64,000 nucleotides of DNA, taken from contig NZ_BOQL01000005.1 of the NCBI RefSeq assembly GCF_018332655.1, positions 108,496 through 172,495 of the forward strand, in the 5' to 3' direction. Position 1 is the stretch's first letter. Every line of letters starts with the position of its first letter. The notes below the pieces were generated by a model that had not been told where the DNA came from, searched no databases, and saw only the letters and a program-made list of their open reading frames with translations. The translations under genes were made by a program, and so were the position numbers. This stretch comes from Actinoplanes auranticolor (lineage in GTDB: Bacteria > Actinomycetota > Actinomycetes > Mycobacteriales > Micromonosporaceae). Positions 36,894-45,897 of the stretch are shown piece after piece.

Positions 36894-37507
36894 GGCCGCA
36901 CCGTACCGACAGCATTTCGCTGAGTTTCGGGCTGCTCTTCCTGCTCATCGCGGCCTGGTGGGCGATCGCCCAGGTGGCGACCGTCCGGCTGCCCGCCGCG
37001 GGCTGGCTGGTGGCCGGCGGCCTGATCCTGTTCGGCGCGGTCGGGCTGCTCGGCGCCATCCGCTCCGGCCGGCGCCCCGAGGTACCCGCCCCGGTGCAGG
37101 CCGAGGCGCAGGTGGAGACGCCGGGCGACCTTCCGCCGGAGATGCACGCGGACATCGTGCGGGAGCTGCTGGACAACCCGGCGGACCGGGTGGACCTGCA
37201 CCCGGCGTACCTGAAGCACCCGGTCCCGGACCCGGCGACCAGCACCGGGCCGGCCTCGGCGCCGCCCGCGGCACCGTCGTCCGCACCGCCCGCGGCACCG
37301 TCGTCCGCACCGCCCGCGGCACCGTCATCCGCACCGCCCGCGGCGAGCGGGGACGACCCGACTGCTCCGCTGCCGACCGCCGGCGGGGCCGGCGACGAGC
37401 CGACCACCGAGGTGACCCGCGTGGATCCCGGCCCGGACATGGACCGGGACCAGGATCCGGACGAAGGCACGGACGGCGATCGGGACGGGGTTTCCCGGCG
37501 CGGCTGA
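36890..37507 (+). CDS. two-helix membrane protein with repetitive tail
   Basis: A 205-residue protein with two N-terminal membrane helices (about residues 10-29 and 36-57). A soluble part follows with DLPPEMHADIVRELLDNPADRVDLHPAYLKHPVPD, then a low-complexity tail. The tail contains three 8-residue repeats (APSSAPPA) and ends in an acidic Asp-rich stretch. I do not recognise a family. Its start overlaps the stop of the PspC/toastrack gene, so the two are coupled and it may be a partner of that protein. The helix pair resembles the first part of many small actinobacterial envelope proteins. Confidence 0.75.
   Translation: MRPHRTDSISLSFGLLFLLIAAWWAIAQVATVRLPAAGWLVAGGLILFGAVGLLGAIRSGRRPEVPAPVQAEAQVETPGDLPPEMHADIVRELLDNPADRVDLHPAYLKHPVPDPATSTGPASAPPAAPSSAPPAAPSSAPPAAPSSAPPAASGDDPTAPLPTAGGAGDEPTTEVTRVDPGPDMDRDQDPDEGTDGDRDGVSRRG
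37271..37342 (+). repeat. three 24-base in-frame tandem repeats
   Basis: Three copies start at 37271, 37295 and 37319, the third with one change (TCG to TCA), coding APSSAPPA. A partial copy precedes them. Near identity suggests recent expansion. Confidence 0.9.
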
Positions 37508-37612
37508 GGCGACGCGCCGGTCGCGGGTCACACCACCGGGTGGGGCCCGCGACCGGCGCAATATGCTCTCCGAGCAGAGGAAATCCCGACAGCGCGAGGA
37601 GCCCGCACCGCT

Positions 37613-38857
37613 ATGACGCCGTTTCCCGCCGTGTCCACCGCACCTGTGACCGGCGTCGGGCCGCGTGCCGCACGCGCCCTCACCGCCGAGTTCGCCCGTC
37701 ACAACGCCGCCACGACCGCCCTCGTCATCGGGGCCGACCACGCGTCGACCGTGGTGGCCGCCGTCGTCGAGGCGTTGCTGCCCGGCGACACCCTGACCCT
37801 GGTCGCCGGCGAGCGCAGCACCGCTGAGCTGCTGCGGGACCACATCACCGGGCTGGGCAGCTGGATCGCCGACCGGGTCCGGATCGTCGACTCGCTGGCC
37901 GAGGCCGACCCGGCCGACGTGGTCATCCTGGGCGAGCCGCTCACCGGCACCGCCGAGGAGGCCCGGGCGGTCCTGGAGAGCCTCACCAAGTACCTCACCG
38001 AGGGCGCTGTCGTGTCCGTGGCGACCCCGGCGGTCCCGGGACGCACCGGGGGCGCCGCCGCCGAGCTTTTCCGGCAGAGCGCCCTGTTCGGGGTCGGCAC
38101 CGACCTGGTGGCCCGGAACCAGCCGCCGCTGCGCGTGCACAAGCTGCGGTTCAGCCGGGCCGACACCAAGGTGGCCGCGACCCTGGCGCCGGCTTACCGG
38201 CCGTCGAGCGTGCCGGTCACCCGCTCCATGCACATCGACTCCAACGGGGTCGCGGCCGCCGGCATCGCGCTGGGTCTGGCCGGGCTCGCCCGTACGCTGC
38301 GCCCGAAGTCGAAGTTGTGGCTGCTCCCGGCCCTGGCGGCGGCTCCGGTGGCGGCGTTCTTCCGGGACCCGGAGCGCGACGTGCCCACCGAGGCGAACGC
38401 CGTCGTGGCGGCCAGTGACGGCCGGGTGCTCTCCGTGGAGCGGCTCACCGACGAGCGGCTGGGCGAGGGTGAGTTCCTGCGCATCGCCGTATTCCTGTCG
38501 GTCCTGGACGTGCACGTCAACCGGGTGCCGGTGGCCGGCCGGGTGACGGACTACTTCGTCATCGACGGCGGCTACGCCAACGCCATGACCGCGGCGGCCG
38601 AGCACAACGTGGCGGCGTACACGGTGCTCGACACCGACCACGGCACCGTCGCGGTGGCTCAGCGCACCGGCCTGATCGCCCGGCGGATCGTGCAGCGCAC
38701 CCCGGTGGGCACCCTGGTGGCCAAGGGTGAGCGGATGGGCCTGATCCGCTTCGGTTCCCGCACGGACGTCTACCTGCCGGCGGACCGCGCCGAGGCGGTC
38801 GTCGCCGTGGGTGACAAGGTCATCGGCGCGAGCTCGGTCATCGCCCGCTGGAAGTAA
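37613..38857 (+). CDS. psd: phosphatidylserine decarboxylase with extra N-terminal domain
   Basis: A 414-residue membrane enzyme making phosphatidylethanolamine from phosphatidylserine. The Psd part covers about residues 200-414: FFRDPERDVP, VLSVERLTDERLGEGEFLRIAVFLSVLDVHVNRVP and the self-cleavage site G381-S382 in RFGSRTDVYLP, which makes the pyruvoyl group. The first 190 residues are not part of Psd: they look like a Rossmann fold, with ARHNAATTALVIGADHASTVVAAVVEALLPGD resembling a SAM-methyltransferase glycine region and later VVSVATPAVPG. A methyltransferase-like role is possible but unproven. GAGGAG lies eleven bases before the ATG. It converges on pssA across a perfect palindrome. Confidence 0.9.
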   Translation: MTPFPAVSTAPVTGVGPRAARALTAEFARHNAATTALVIGADHASTVVAAVVEALLPGDTLTLVAGERSTAELLRDHITGLGSWIADRVRIVDSLAEADPADVVILGEPLTGTAEEARAVLESLTKYLTEGAVVSVATPAVPGRTGGAAAELFRQSALFGVGTDLVARNQPPLRVHKLRFSRADTKVAATLAPAYRPSSVPVTRSMHIDSNGVAAAGIALGLAGLARTLRPKSKLWLLPALAAAPVAAFFRDPERDVPTEANAVVAASDGRVLSVERLTDERLGEGEFLRIAVFLSVLDVHVNRVPVAGRVTDYFVIDGGYANAMTAAAEHNVAAYTVLDTDHGTVAVAQRTGLIARRIVQRTPVGTLVAKGERMGLIRFGSRTDVYLPADRAEAVVAVGDKVIGASSVIARWK

Positions 38858-38864
38858 CCCGACA

Positions 38865-38896
38865 AAAAGGGCCGGCCCGTACGGGCCGGCCCTTTT
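38865..38896. terminator. bidirectional terminator between psd and pssA
   Basis: A perfect 32-base palindrome with arms AAAAGGGCCGGCCCGT and the exact complement ends in TTTT on both strands. A textbook terminator for two convergent genes. Confidence 0.9.
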
Positions 38897-38909
38897 GCGT
38901 CTCAGGCGA

Positions 38910-39890
38910 TCAAACTCGCTTGGCGCGCATCCACATCATCGGGCCGCTGAGCACGTACGCCCCCACGAGCAGCACGAACGTCAGCCGCGGGTCCACCAGC
39001 GCCCCCACGATCGGCAGCAGCCACAGCCACGGCGGGAGCTTCACGAGCCGGGCCAGCTTGGCGTACGGGAAGCTGGAGACCATCGCGAACGCCAGCAGCG
39101 CCACGCCGCCCAGCACCGCGATGCCCGGCAGCGGCAGCTCGATCAGCACGGTCAGCGCCAGCACCGCCGCCACCAGGGTGGTCGGCACGCCGGAGAAGAA
39201 CTTGCCGTCCTTGGGCGAGACGTTGAACCGGGCCAGCCGGATCGCGGCGCAGCCGGCCACCAGCATGCAGGCGACGGCCGCGACAGCGGTCGGCACGGTG
39301 TGCGAGAGCGCGGCGTAGACCACGACCGGCGCGGCGAGGCCGAACGAGCACATGTCGGCCAGCGAGTCCATCTGCGCGCCGAACGGGCTGGAGACGCCCA
39401 GCCGGCGGGCCAGGGCGCCGTCGAGCCCGTCGAAGCCGACGCAGGCCACCAGGCAGGCGGCCGCGATCCGGGGGTCGCCCTGCATGGCCAGGAAGATCGC
39501 CATCAGGCCCAGGCCGAGGCTGGCCAGGGTGCACGCGTTGACGAGCGCGAAGCTGATCCGGCGGCGCATGGTGTGCGCGCCGGGCAGCAGAGAGGTGGAG
39601 TCGGCCTCGACCACGGCCGGCTGGGCCATGACCGCGGGGCCGTGGCTGCCGGAGGTGGCGACCGTACGGCCGCGGCTGTACGGGGCCGGGACGAGCTCCG
39701 TGCCGGTGTAGATCACTTCGGCCCGGGTGGCGGTGGCGGCTCGCCCGGCGTCGCCGGACCTGCGCCCCACGCGCACCAACAGGGCCTGCCGGGCGAGACT
39801 TCCGCCACGGCGCAGCCGGCCTGCCCAACGGCGTCCGGCGGGACGGGGACTATCCGTCGTGCGACGCCGGCGCCAAGGGGTTCTCGGCAC
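38910..39890 (-). CDS. pssA: CDP-diacylglycerol--serine O-phosphatidyltransferase
   Basis: Makes phosphatidylserine, the substrate of the neighbouring Psd. The CDP-alcohol phosphotransferase motif is complete in GFDGLDGALARRLGVSSPFG followed by AQMDSLAD (DGxxDGxxARx8GxxxDxxxD). About eight membrane helices follow. The first 105 residues are an Arg/Pro/Ala-rich extension not usual for PssA. The GTG chosen has GGAGG five bases upstream; an ATG four codons earlier overlaps that site, and an internal MAQPAVVEAD could be the true start of a shorter form. Psd and PssA are often in one operon, but here they converge. Confidence 0.9.
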   Translation of the reverse strand: MPRTPWRRRRTTDSPRPAGRRWAGRLRRGGSLARQALLVRVGRRSGDAGRAATATRAEVIYTGTELVPAPYSRGRTVATSGSHGPAVMAQPAVVEADSTSLLPGAHTMRRRISFALVNACTLASLGLGLMAIFLAMQGDPRIAAACLVACVGFDGLDGALARRLGVSSPFGAQMDSLADMCSFGLAAPVVVYAALSHTVPTAVAAVACMLVAGCAAIRLARFNVSPKDGKFFSGVPTTLVAAVLALTVLIELPLPGIAVLGGVALLAFAMVSSFPYAKLARLVKLPPWLWLLPIVGALVDPRLTFVLLVGAYVLSGPMMWMRAKRV

Positions 39891-40147
39891 GTGCTCCTCC
39901 ATCTGGGGGTCGGGTGCCCGCCGGCTTGAGCCGACACGGGGTGCTGCCCTTCGCCCGTACGTCTACGGACAGTCATTTGGGCGGATTACACAATCGCATA
40001 GCCGAGCGGTCTTGGCGAGATACATCTGTTACCTCATCGACCGCCATGTGTAACGCCACCCTCTGGAGTTTTCATCCTCCGCCGGGCGAGGAAGGCGCGT
40101 TCACTGCCTTGCCCTGTGACGAGTCTAACCGAGGCTCACCAGAGCGA

Positions 40148-41050
40148 TCACCGATGAGCCGTTTCGGCGTCGAGCCGGGCGATCGCCTCCCGGGTGACCT
40201 CGGTGAGCGGAATATCACCGAGGGTACCCGGATCGAACCAGCCGGCCGCGGCGGTGGAGCCGCCGGACTCAAGGACCTTCGGCTCGGCCGGCTCGTCCAC
40301 CCGCATCCGGAACAGCACCCGCACGACGTGCCAGTCCACCGGCACCCCTTCCGGGCCCAGCGCCGCCGGGTCGTACCGGTGCGAAGTGCCCAGCAGCCCG
40401 GTGACCCGGCCGCGCTGCCCGGTCTCCTCGAGGATCTCCCGGGCCAGCGCCGCCTCCGGCAGCTCGCCGTGGTCGGTGCCACCGCCGGGCAGGTGCCAGC
40501 GGCCCGCCCCTGGGTAGCCCTCGGCGATCCGGGTCAGCAGAATCCGCCCGGCCGGATCGGTGACCAGCCCGTACGCCCCGAAACGCTGGCCCCGGCCGGG
40601 GATCCGGGCGACAGCTTCGTCCGGATCGTCCGGTACGTCGGACGACGTTCCCGGCTGCCCGAGGACGACCGCGGTGAACGGCATCAGCGGCAGGCCGGCC
40701 GGATCGACCCAGTCGACCAGCTCGGTGGTGCCCTCGGCCTCGTTGCGCAGGCTGCCGCCGACCGGCTGCACGTCGTAGATGATCCGGTCGGTGTGTTCCC
40801 ACGTATCCGTGTGCGGCAGCCGGAACACGTCGGCGGTCACGGAACGGAGGCCCGTCACGCGTACGGTCAGGCCCGTCTCCTCGGCGAACTCCCGGACGAC
40901 CGTGTCGTCGGGGTGTTCACCCTGCTCGACGCCGCCGCCGGGCAGGGTCCACAGCCCCGGGAACGTGGACAGGTGGGAGTTGCGGGCGAGCAGGACCCGC
41001 CCGGCGTCGTCGCGGCACAGGCCGTACGCGCCGATTCGTCTGACCTTCAC
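40148..41050 (-). CDS. protein with two Nudix hydrolase domains
   Basis: A 300-residue protein made of two fused Nudix domains. Box 1, [24 protein letters not shown], and box 2, [24 protein letters not shown], both keep the full GX5EX7REUXEEXGU metal site, so both may hydrolyse nucleoside-diphosphate-linked substrates. Each domain starts with an (R)xGAYGL strand, showing internal duplication. It lies five bases after a paralogous double-Nudix gene on the same strand and ends near an intergenic space. Substrates are unknown; in this family they range from oxidised nucleotides to NDP-sugars. Confidence 0.9.
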   Translation of the reverse strand: MKVRRIGAYGLCRDDAGRVLLARNSHLSTFPGLWTLPGGGVEQGEHPDDTVVREFAEETGLTVRVTGLRSVTADVFRLPHTDTWEHTDRIIYDVQPVGGSLRNEAEGTTELVDWVDPAGLPLMPFTAVVLGQPGTSSDVPDDPDEAVARIPGRGQRFGAYGLVTDPAGRILLTRIAEGYPGAGRWHLPGGGTDHGELPEAALAREILEETGQRGRVTGLLGTSHRYDPAALGPEGVPVDWHVVRVLFRMRVDEPAEPKVLESGGSTAAAGWFDPGTLGDIPLTEVTREAIARLDAETAHR

Positions 41051-41055
41051 GCCTC

Positions 41056-42012
41056 TCAGGCTAGCCGCGCCGCCCGCAGCGCCTCGGCCGTCACCTCGGT
41101 CAGCTGGTCCGCCGGCAGCTCGGCGACCTCCTTGAGGGCCATCCAGCAGGCCTCGGACGTGGACCCGCCGACGTCGGTGACGATCACCTCGGTGGGCGCG
41201 TCGACGAAGACCCGGTAGAAGGCGCGCACGCCGTGCCAGTCGATCGGGTAGCCCTCCGGGCCCAGCGAGGCCGCGTCGCGGTGGCTGGCCACGCCGAGCA
41301 GCTCGATCAGGCGGCCCTCCTGGCCGGTCTCCTCGACCAGCTCACGGATCAGCGCGGGGCCCGGCTGCTCGCCGTAGTCGGTGCCGCCGCCGGGCAGGTG
41401 CCAGCAGCCGGCACCCGGATAGCCGGGGGCGATCCGGGTCAGCAGCAGCCGGTCGTGCGGGTCGGTGGCGATCGCGTACGCCGCGAAGCGCTGTGCGCGG
41501 TGCAGCCCGTCCGGGCCCGCGACGGCGTAGAAGGAGGGGAAGTCCGGCACTTCCTCGGGCCGCAGGTCGGCCGAGGCGGCGGAGAGGCCCAGGGCGGCGG
41601 CCGTGAAGGGCCGCAGGCGCAGCTTCTCGGCCTCTTCCAGGGTGTGCCAGCGGGCCAGGTCGGTGGGCTGGCCGACCCGGTCGCAGAGGTTGCCGCCGCG
41701 GACGGTGACCTCGTAGACCAGGCGGTCGGTGTGGATGGTGACGCCGCGGTGCGGCAGGGACCGCATGTCGGCGAGCACGTCCCGCAGCCCGCTGACGGCG
41801 ACGGAGAGGCCCGTCTCGGCGGCGGTCTCCCGGACGACGGTGTGGTTCGGGTCCTCGCCGTGGTCGACGGCACCGCCGGGCAGCGACCAGACGCCGGGGG
41901 TACCCGACCGGGTCGAGGCGCGGACGAGAAGGACGCGGCCTTGGGGATCGGTCGCGACGGCGTATGCCGCGATCCTGCGGAGCGGCTCCAGTGCGGGGGT
42001 CACGGGCGGCAT
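41056..42012 (-). CDS. protein with two Nudix domains, first box degenerate
   Basis: A 318-residue paralogue of the next gene in the operon. Box 2, [24 protein letters not shown], is intact. Box 1 reads [24 protein letters not shown], where one of the paired metal-binding glutamates has become alanine, so the first domain may be inactive or structural. Both halves begin with an AYAVATD or AYAIATD strand. The GGGAGG upstream is rather far from the ATG. First gene of a two-gene unit. Function unknown beyond the fold. Confidence 0.88.
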   Translation of the reverse strand: MPPVTPALEPLRRIAAYAVATDPQGRVLLVRASTRSGTPGVWSLPGGAVDHGEDPNHTVVRETAAETGLSVAVSGLRDVLADMRSLPHRGVTIHTDRLVYEVTVRGGNLCDRVGQPTDLARWHTLEEAEKLRLRPFTAAALGLSAASADLRPEEVPDFPSFYAVAGPDGLHRAQRFAAYAIATDPHDRLLLTRIAPGYPGAGCWHLPGGGTDYGEQPGPALIRELVEETGQEGRLIELLGVASHRDAASLGPEGYPIDWHGVRAFYRVFVDAPTEVIVTDVGGSTSEACWMALKEVAELPADQLTEVTAEALRAARLA

Positions 42013-42231
42013 CTTGCCCGGTTTATGTTACCTCCCGGCAAGAACTGTCGGATTCCTGACAGGACGATAGCCCACAGTAATCGCTGATCAGGGCGGTTCT
42101 CCGCACGGAGCGCAGGCGGGCAGTAACAGCCAGCAATGCCCGCGAATCACCCATCCCGGGGACGCGAATCAGGGTCGGTATCGGGGCATTCACCGAGGCG
42201 GCGAGGGGCCTCCGCGGCCCACTCTTGGAGC

Positions 42232-42507
42232 ATGACTACACCGACCGTCGCCCCGTACAAGCAGCTCCGCCGCCCGCTCGACGACCGCATCGTGGCGGGC
42301 GTCTGCAGCGGCCTCGGCCGATACCTGGCCGTCGACCCGGTGCTGATCCGGGTCGGCTTCGTCGTGCTCGCCGCCCTGACCTGGGGCACGGCGCTGCTGG
42401 CGTACCCGGTCGCCTGGTTCCTGATGCCGGAGGAGCCGGCCCCGGCCGAGCCGGTCTGGCGCGATCCGGCCGACCCCTCCTGGGGTCAGCCGCCGACCGC
42501 GCCGTGA
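42232..42507 (+). CDS. small PspC domain membrane protein
   Basis: A 91-residue protein that is almost only a PspC domain: KQLRRPLDDRIVAGVCSGLGRYLAVDPVLIR followed by one helix (VGFVVLAALTWGTALLAYPVAWFLMP) and a short Pro-rich tail. PspC proteins sense or respond to membrane stress. GGAG sits only one base before the ATG, so the ribosome site is poor and the true start might be a little upstream or the message leaderless. It ends one base before the convergent guaA stop. It is the third PspC protein in 10 kb. Confidence 0.85.
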   Translation: MTTPTVAPYKQLRRPLDDRIVAGVCSGLGRYLAVDPVLIRVGFVVLAALTWGTALLAYPVAWFLMPEEPAPAEPVWRDPADPSWGQPPTAP

Positions 42508-42508
42508 C

Positions 42509-44062
42509 TCACTCCCACTCGATGGTGCCCGGGGGCTTGCTGGTGACGTCCAGGACGACCCGGTTGACCTCCGGCACCTCGTTGGTGATCCGGGTGGAGA
42601 TCTTCGCGATCACGTCGTAGGGCAGACGGGACCAGTCCGCCGTCATGGCGTCCTCGCTGGAGACCGGGCGCAGCACCACCGGGTGCCCGTAGGTCCGCCC
42701 GTCGCCCTGCACGCCGACGCTGCGCACCTCGGCCAGCAGCACCACCGGGAACTGCCACACGTCGCGGTCCAGGCCGGCCGCGGTCAGCTCCTCCCGGGCG
42801 ATCAGGTCGGCCGCGCGCAGCACGTCGAGCCGGTGCCGGTCGACCGCGCCGATGATCCGGATCGCCAGGCCGGGACCCGGGAACGGGTGCCGCTGCACCA
42901 TCTCCTCGGGCAGTCCCAGCTCGGCGCCGAGCGCGCGCACCTCGTCCTTGAACAGGGTGCGCAACGGCTCGATCAGGGCGAACTGGAGATCGTCGGGCAG
43001 GCCGCCGACGTTGTGGTGCGACTTGATGTTCGCGGTGCCGGTGCCGCCGCCGGACTCCACCACGTCGGGGTAGAGGGTGCCCTGGACCAGGAACTCGATG
43101 TGCCGTTCGGCGTCGAGCTCGCGGGCGGCCGCCTCGAACGTCCGGATGAACTCCCGGCCGATGATCTTCCGCTTCTGCTCCGGGTCGGTGACCCCGGCCA
43201 GATGCCCGAGGAACTGGTCGGCCGCCTCGACCACCTTGAGCCGGATGCCGGTGGCCGCGACGTAGTCCTTCTCGACCTGCTCGGCCTCGCCGGCGCGCAG
43301 CAGGCCGTGGTCGACGAAGATGCAGGTGAGCTGGTCACCGATCGCCTTGTGCACCAGGGCCGCGGCCACCGCCGAGTCGACGCCGCCGGAGAGCCCGCAG
43401 ATGACCTGCTTGTCACCGACCTGCGCGCGGATCGCGGCGACCTGGTCCTCGATGATGTTGGACGACGTCCAGGTCGGCTCGAGCCCGGCGATGTCGTAGA
43501 GGAAGCGCTGGAGCATCTCCTGGCCCTGCTGGGTGTGCGCCACCTCGGGGTGGAACTGCACGCCGGCCCGCCGGGTGACCAGGTCCTCGAAGGCGGCCAC
43601 GGGTGCGCCCGCAGACGAGGCGGTCACCGCGAAACCGGCGGGGGCCTCGGTCACCGAGTCGCCGTGCGACATCCAGACCGGCAGGTCGGCCGGGAGCTCA
43701 CGGAGCAGGGTGCCGGCCTCGGAGACCGGGGAGAGCAGGGTACGGCCGTACTCGCGCGAGCCGGTGTGCGCCACCGTGCCGCCCAGCGCCTGCGCCATGG
43801 CCTGGAAGCCGTAGCAGATGCCGAAGACCGGCACGTCGTTGTCGAACAGCTTGGCGTCCAGCACCGGGGCGCCCGGCTCGTACACCGAGGACGGTCCGCC
43901 GGACAGGATGATCGCCGCCGGGTTCTTGGCGAGCATCTCGGCGACCGGCATCGAGTGCGGCACGATCTCCGAGTAGACCCGCGCCTCGCGGACCCGCCGG
44001 GCGATCAGCTGGGCGTACTGGGCACCGAAGTCGACGACGAGAACCGGGCGGGGTGTGCTCAT
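42509..44062 (-). CDS. guaA: glutamine-hydrolysing GMP synthase
   Basis: A 517-residue enzyme converting XMP to GMP. The class I glutamine amidotransferase domain starts [19 protein letters not shown] with nucleophile C83 in [11 protein letters not shown] and the partner His in QFHPEV. The ATP-pyrophosphatase P-loop is [16 protein letters not shown], and the C-terminal dimerisation domain ends [13 protein letters not shown]. The family N-terminus fixes the start; the open frame runs on 280 codons upstream as an antisense-like shadow of the protease gene. It belongs with guaB and guaB3 a few kilobases away in GMP synthesis. Confidence 0.97.
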   Translation of the reverse strand: MSTPRPVLVVDFGAQYAQLIARRVREARVYSEIVPHSMPVAEMLAKNPAAIILSGGPSSVYEPGAPVLDAKLFDNDVPVFGICYGFQAMAQALGGTVAHTGSREYGRTLLSPVSEAGTLLRELPADLPVWMSHGDSVTEAPAGFAVTASSAGAPVAAFEDLVTRRAGVQFHPEVAHTQQGQEMLQRFLYDIAGLEPTWTSSNIIEDQVAAIRAQVGDKQVICGLSGGVDSAVAAALVHKAIGDQLTCIFVDHGLLRAGEAEQVEKDYVAATGIRLKVVEAADQFLGHLAGVTDPEQKRKIIGREFIRTFEAAARELDAERHIEFLVQGTLYPDVVESGGGTGTANIKSHHNVGGLPDDLQFALIEPLRTLFKDEVRALGAELGLPEEMVQRHPFPGPGLAIRIIGAVDRHRLDVLRAADLIAREELTAAGLDRDVWQFPVVLLAEVRSVGVQGDGRTYGHPVVLRPVSSEDAMTADWSRLPYDVIAKISTRITNEVPEVNRVVLDVTSKPPGTIEWE

Positions 44063-44082
44063 GGAGCGCGAGTTTACCGGCG

Positions 44083-45786
44083 TCAGCGGTACCACTTCCG
44101 GGCCGGGGCGTACCGCACGTTGCCGGCCTTGTCGTAGGCGCGGACGCGGACGGTCAGTACGGCGCCGTGCTTCCAGGTCTGGACCGCGAACTTGTGGCTG
44201 CTGCCGGCGTACCGCTGGGTGACCTTGCCGTCCACCAGCAGTTCCACCCGGCTCACGCCGTTGGTGTCGGAAGCCGTCGCGGTCACGTACTTGGTCTTGC
44301 GCACGTGCCGCGAACCACCGGCCGGGCCGCCGGTCATCCGCACCGAGGGACCCCAGTTGTCGACCGTGACCCGGCGGGTGGCGGCGGCGATGTTGCCGCC
44401 GCGGTCGTACGTCCGCAACCCGAGCGTGACCGCCTTGCCGCGCCCGCTGGTCTTCCAGGAGAAGCTGTACGGCGCCACCCGGTCGGTGCCCACCACGACA
44501 CCGTCGGCCAGCAGCTGCACCTTGGCGATGCCGATGTCGTCGGTCGCCCTCGCCGCGACGGTGACCGTGCCGCGCACCAGCGCGTTGCCGCCGGGCGTGC
44601 GGAAGGACGTGACCGGCGGCACCGAGTCGTCGGTGACCGGCAGCGAGGCCAGGGCGGCCGCGGCGTCGACCCGGCCGGAGGACGCCGGGATCCAGGTGCC
44701 CGCGATGCCGTGGGCCGAGGTGGTCAGGGCCGTGCGGATCACCGCCGCGGCCGGGGTGGGCGTGGTCGCGGCGAGCAGGGCGGCGACCCCGGCGACGAAC
44801 GGGGTGGCCGAGGACGTACCGCAGAAGTTGCCGACGACGCCGTTGCGCCCCTGCGCCGGGTTGCAGCCCGGCGCGGCGATGTCGACCCAGCTCCGGCCGT
44901 AGTTGGACCACGAGTAGCGGCTGTCGGTGGACGTGGAGGCACCCACGGCCAGCACGGCCGGGATGGCGGCCGGGTAGTGCGGGGCCGACTTGCCGTTGTT
45001 GCCCGCGGCGGCGATCACCAGCGCGCCCTTGCCGGTCGCGTAGGCCACGGCGTCGCGCAGCAGCCGGCTGTCGGAGGCCCCGCCGAGCGAGAGGTTGATG
45101 ATGTCGGCGCCCTGGTCGGCCGACCAGCGCACACCCTGCGCGATGTCGCTGTACGAGCCGGAGCCCTTGGCGCCGAGCACCTTCACCGGCAGGATCCGGC
45201 AGGTCCAGCAGATCCCGGCGATCCCGGTGCGGTTGTCACCGCGGGCGGCGATCACGCCCGCGGTCATGGTGCCGTGTCCCTGGTCGTCGGCGGCGTTGCT
45301 GTCGTTGTTGACGAAGTCCCGGCCGGGCAGGACGCGGCCGGCGAGGTCGGGCAGCACCGTCACCCCGGTGTCCACGACCGCGACGATGGTCGCGGCGGAA
45401 CCACGGGTGGTCGCCCAGGCGGTGTCGACGCGGGTCTTCCTGATGCCCCACTGGTGGCGGAACGCCGGGTCGTCCGGGCTCACCGCGGCGATCCGGGCGA
45501 CCTGGTCGCGTTCCACGTAGGCGACGGCCGGGTCGGCCCGCAGCACCTCGGCGGCCTCCGCCACCTGGTCCGCCGGGACGTCGACGGTGACCGCGCCGAC
45601 CATCGGCTCGCTGGCGACCACATCCACGCGGCGCTCCAGCGGGCCGACCACGTCGGCGTCGGCGCGCAGCCCCACGATCAGCGAGACCGCCGCCTCGTCC
45701 TCCGCCGGTGCCGCCCCGGCCGGGCCACCGCCCGCCAGAGCGATGCCACCTACCAGGAGACCGACGGTCAGGGCGCGCAGATTCAT
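44083..45786 (-). CDS. secreted S8 subtilisin-like serine protease
   Basis: A 567-residue exported protease. A signal peptide ([18 protein letters not shown]) is followed by an I9-type propeptide (to about residue 108, ending [10 protein letters not shown]). The catalytic triad is Asp in VAVVDTGV, His in [11 protein letters not shown] and Ser in [12 protein letters not shown], and the oxyanion Asn lies in AAAGNNG. The C-terminal 190 residues are two Ig-like repeats with [11 protein letters not shown] and VELLVDGKV, probably for wall or substrate attachment. Several Cys pairs (CWTC, CNPAQ...NFC) suggest disulfides. A second subtilase of the same layout lies directly upstream on the same strand. 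Confidence 0.95.
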   Translation of the reverse strand: MNLRALTVGLLVGGIALAGGGPAGAAPAEDEAAVSLIVGLRADADVVGPLERRVDVVASEPMVGAVTVDVPADQVAEAAEVLRADPAVAYVERDQVARIAAVSPDDPAFRHQWGIRKTRVDTAWATTRGSAATIVAVVDTGVTVLPDLAGRVLPGRDFVNNDSNAADDQGHGTMTAGVIAARGDNRTGIAGICWTCRILPVKVLGAKGSGSYSDIAQGVRWSADQGADIINLSLGGASDSRLLRDAVAYATGKGALVIAAAGNNGKSAPHYPAAIPAVLAVGASTSTDSRYSWSNYGRSWVDIAAPGCNPAQGRNGVVGNFCGTSSATPFVAGVAALLAATTPTPAAAVIRTALTTSAHGIAGTWIPASSGRVDAAAALASLPVTDDSVPPVTSFRTPGGNALVRGTVTVAARATDDIGIAKVQLLADGVVVGTDRVAPYSFSWKTSGRGKAVTLGLRTYDRGGNIAAATRRVTVDNWGPSVRMTGGPAGGSRHVRKTKYVTATASDTNGVSRVELLVDGKVTQRYAGSSHKFAVQTWKHGAVLTVRVRAYDKAGNVRYAPARKWYR

Positions 45787-45847
45787 GCCCCCACGGTCGG
45801 CCGCGGGACGGCGAACCGTCGGACCGGTCCGGGTGCTTTCGGGTAGC

Positions 45848-45885
45848 GGAAAGCCCTCGCCGAGAGCGCCCGGCGAGGGCTTTCC
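45848..45885 (-). terminator. terminator between the two subtilase genes
   Basis: A perfect 14-bp stem GGAAAGCCCTCGCC/GGCGAGGGCTTTCC with a 10-base loop lies just after the upstream subtilase, so the two proteases are probably separately transcribed. Confidence 0.75.
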
Positions 45886-45897
45886 GGTCAGCGACGG

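Noticed and set aside
39891..40147. Search for a tRNA or small RNA between pssA and the Nudix genes
   Set aside because: No cloverleaf, anticodon arm or strong hairpin could be folded by eye.
44063..44911. Upstream extension of guaA by about 280 codons in frame
   Set aside because: The extension is antisense to the subtilase gene and unlike GuaA; the family N-terminus starts at the chosen ATG.
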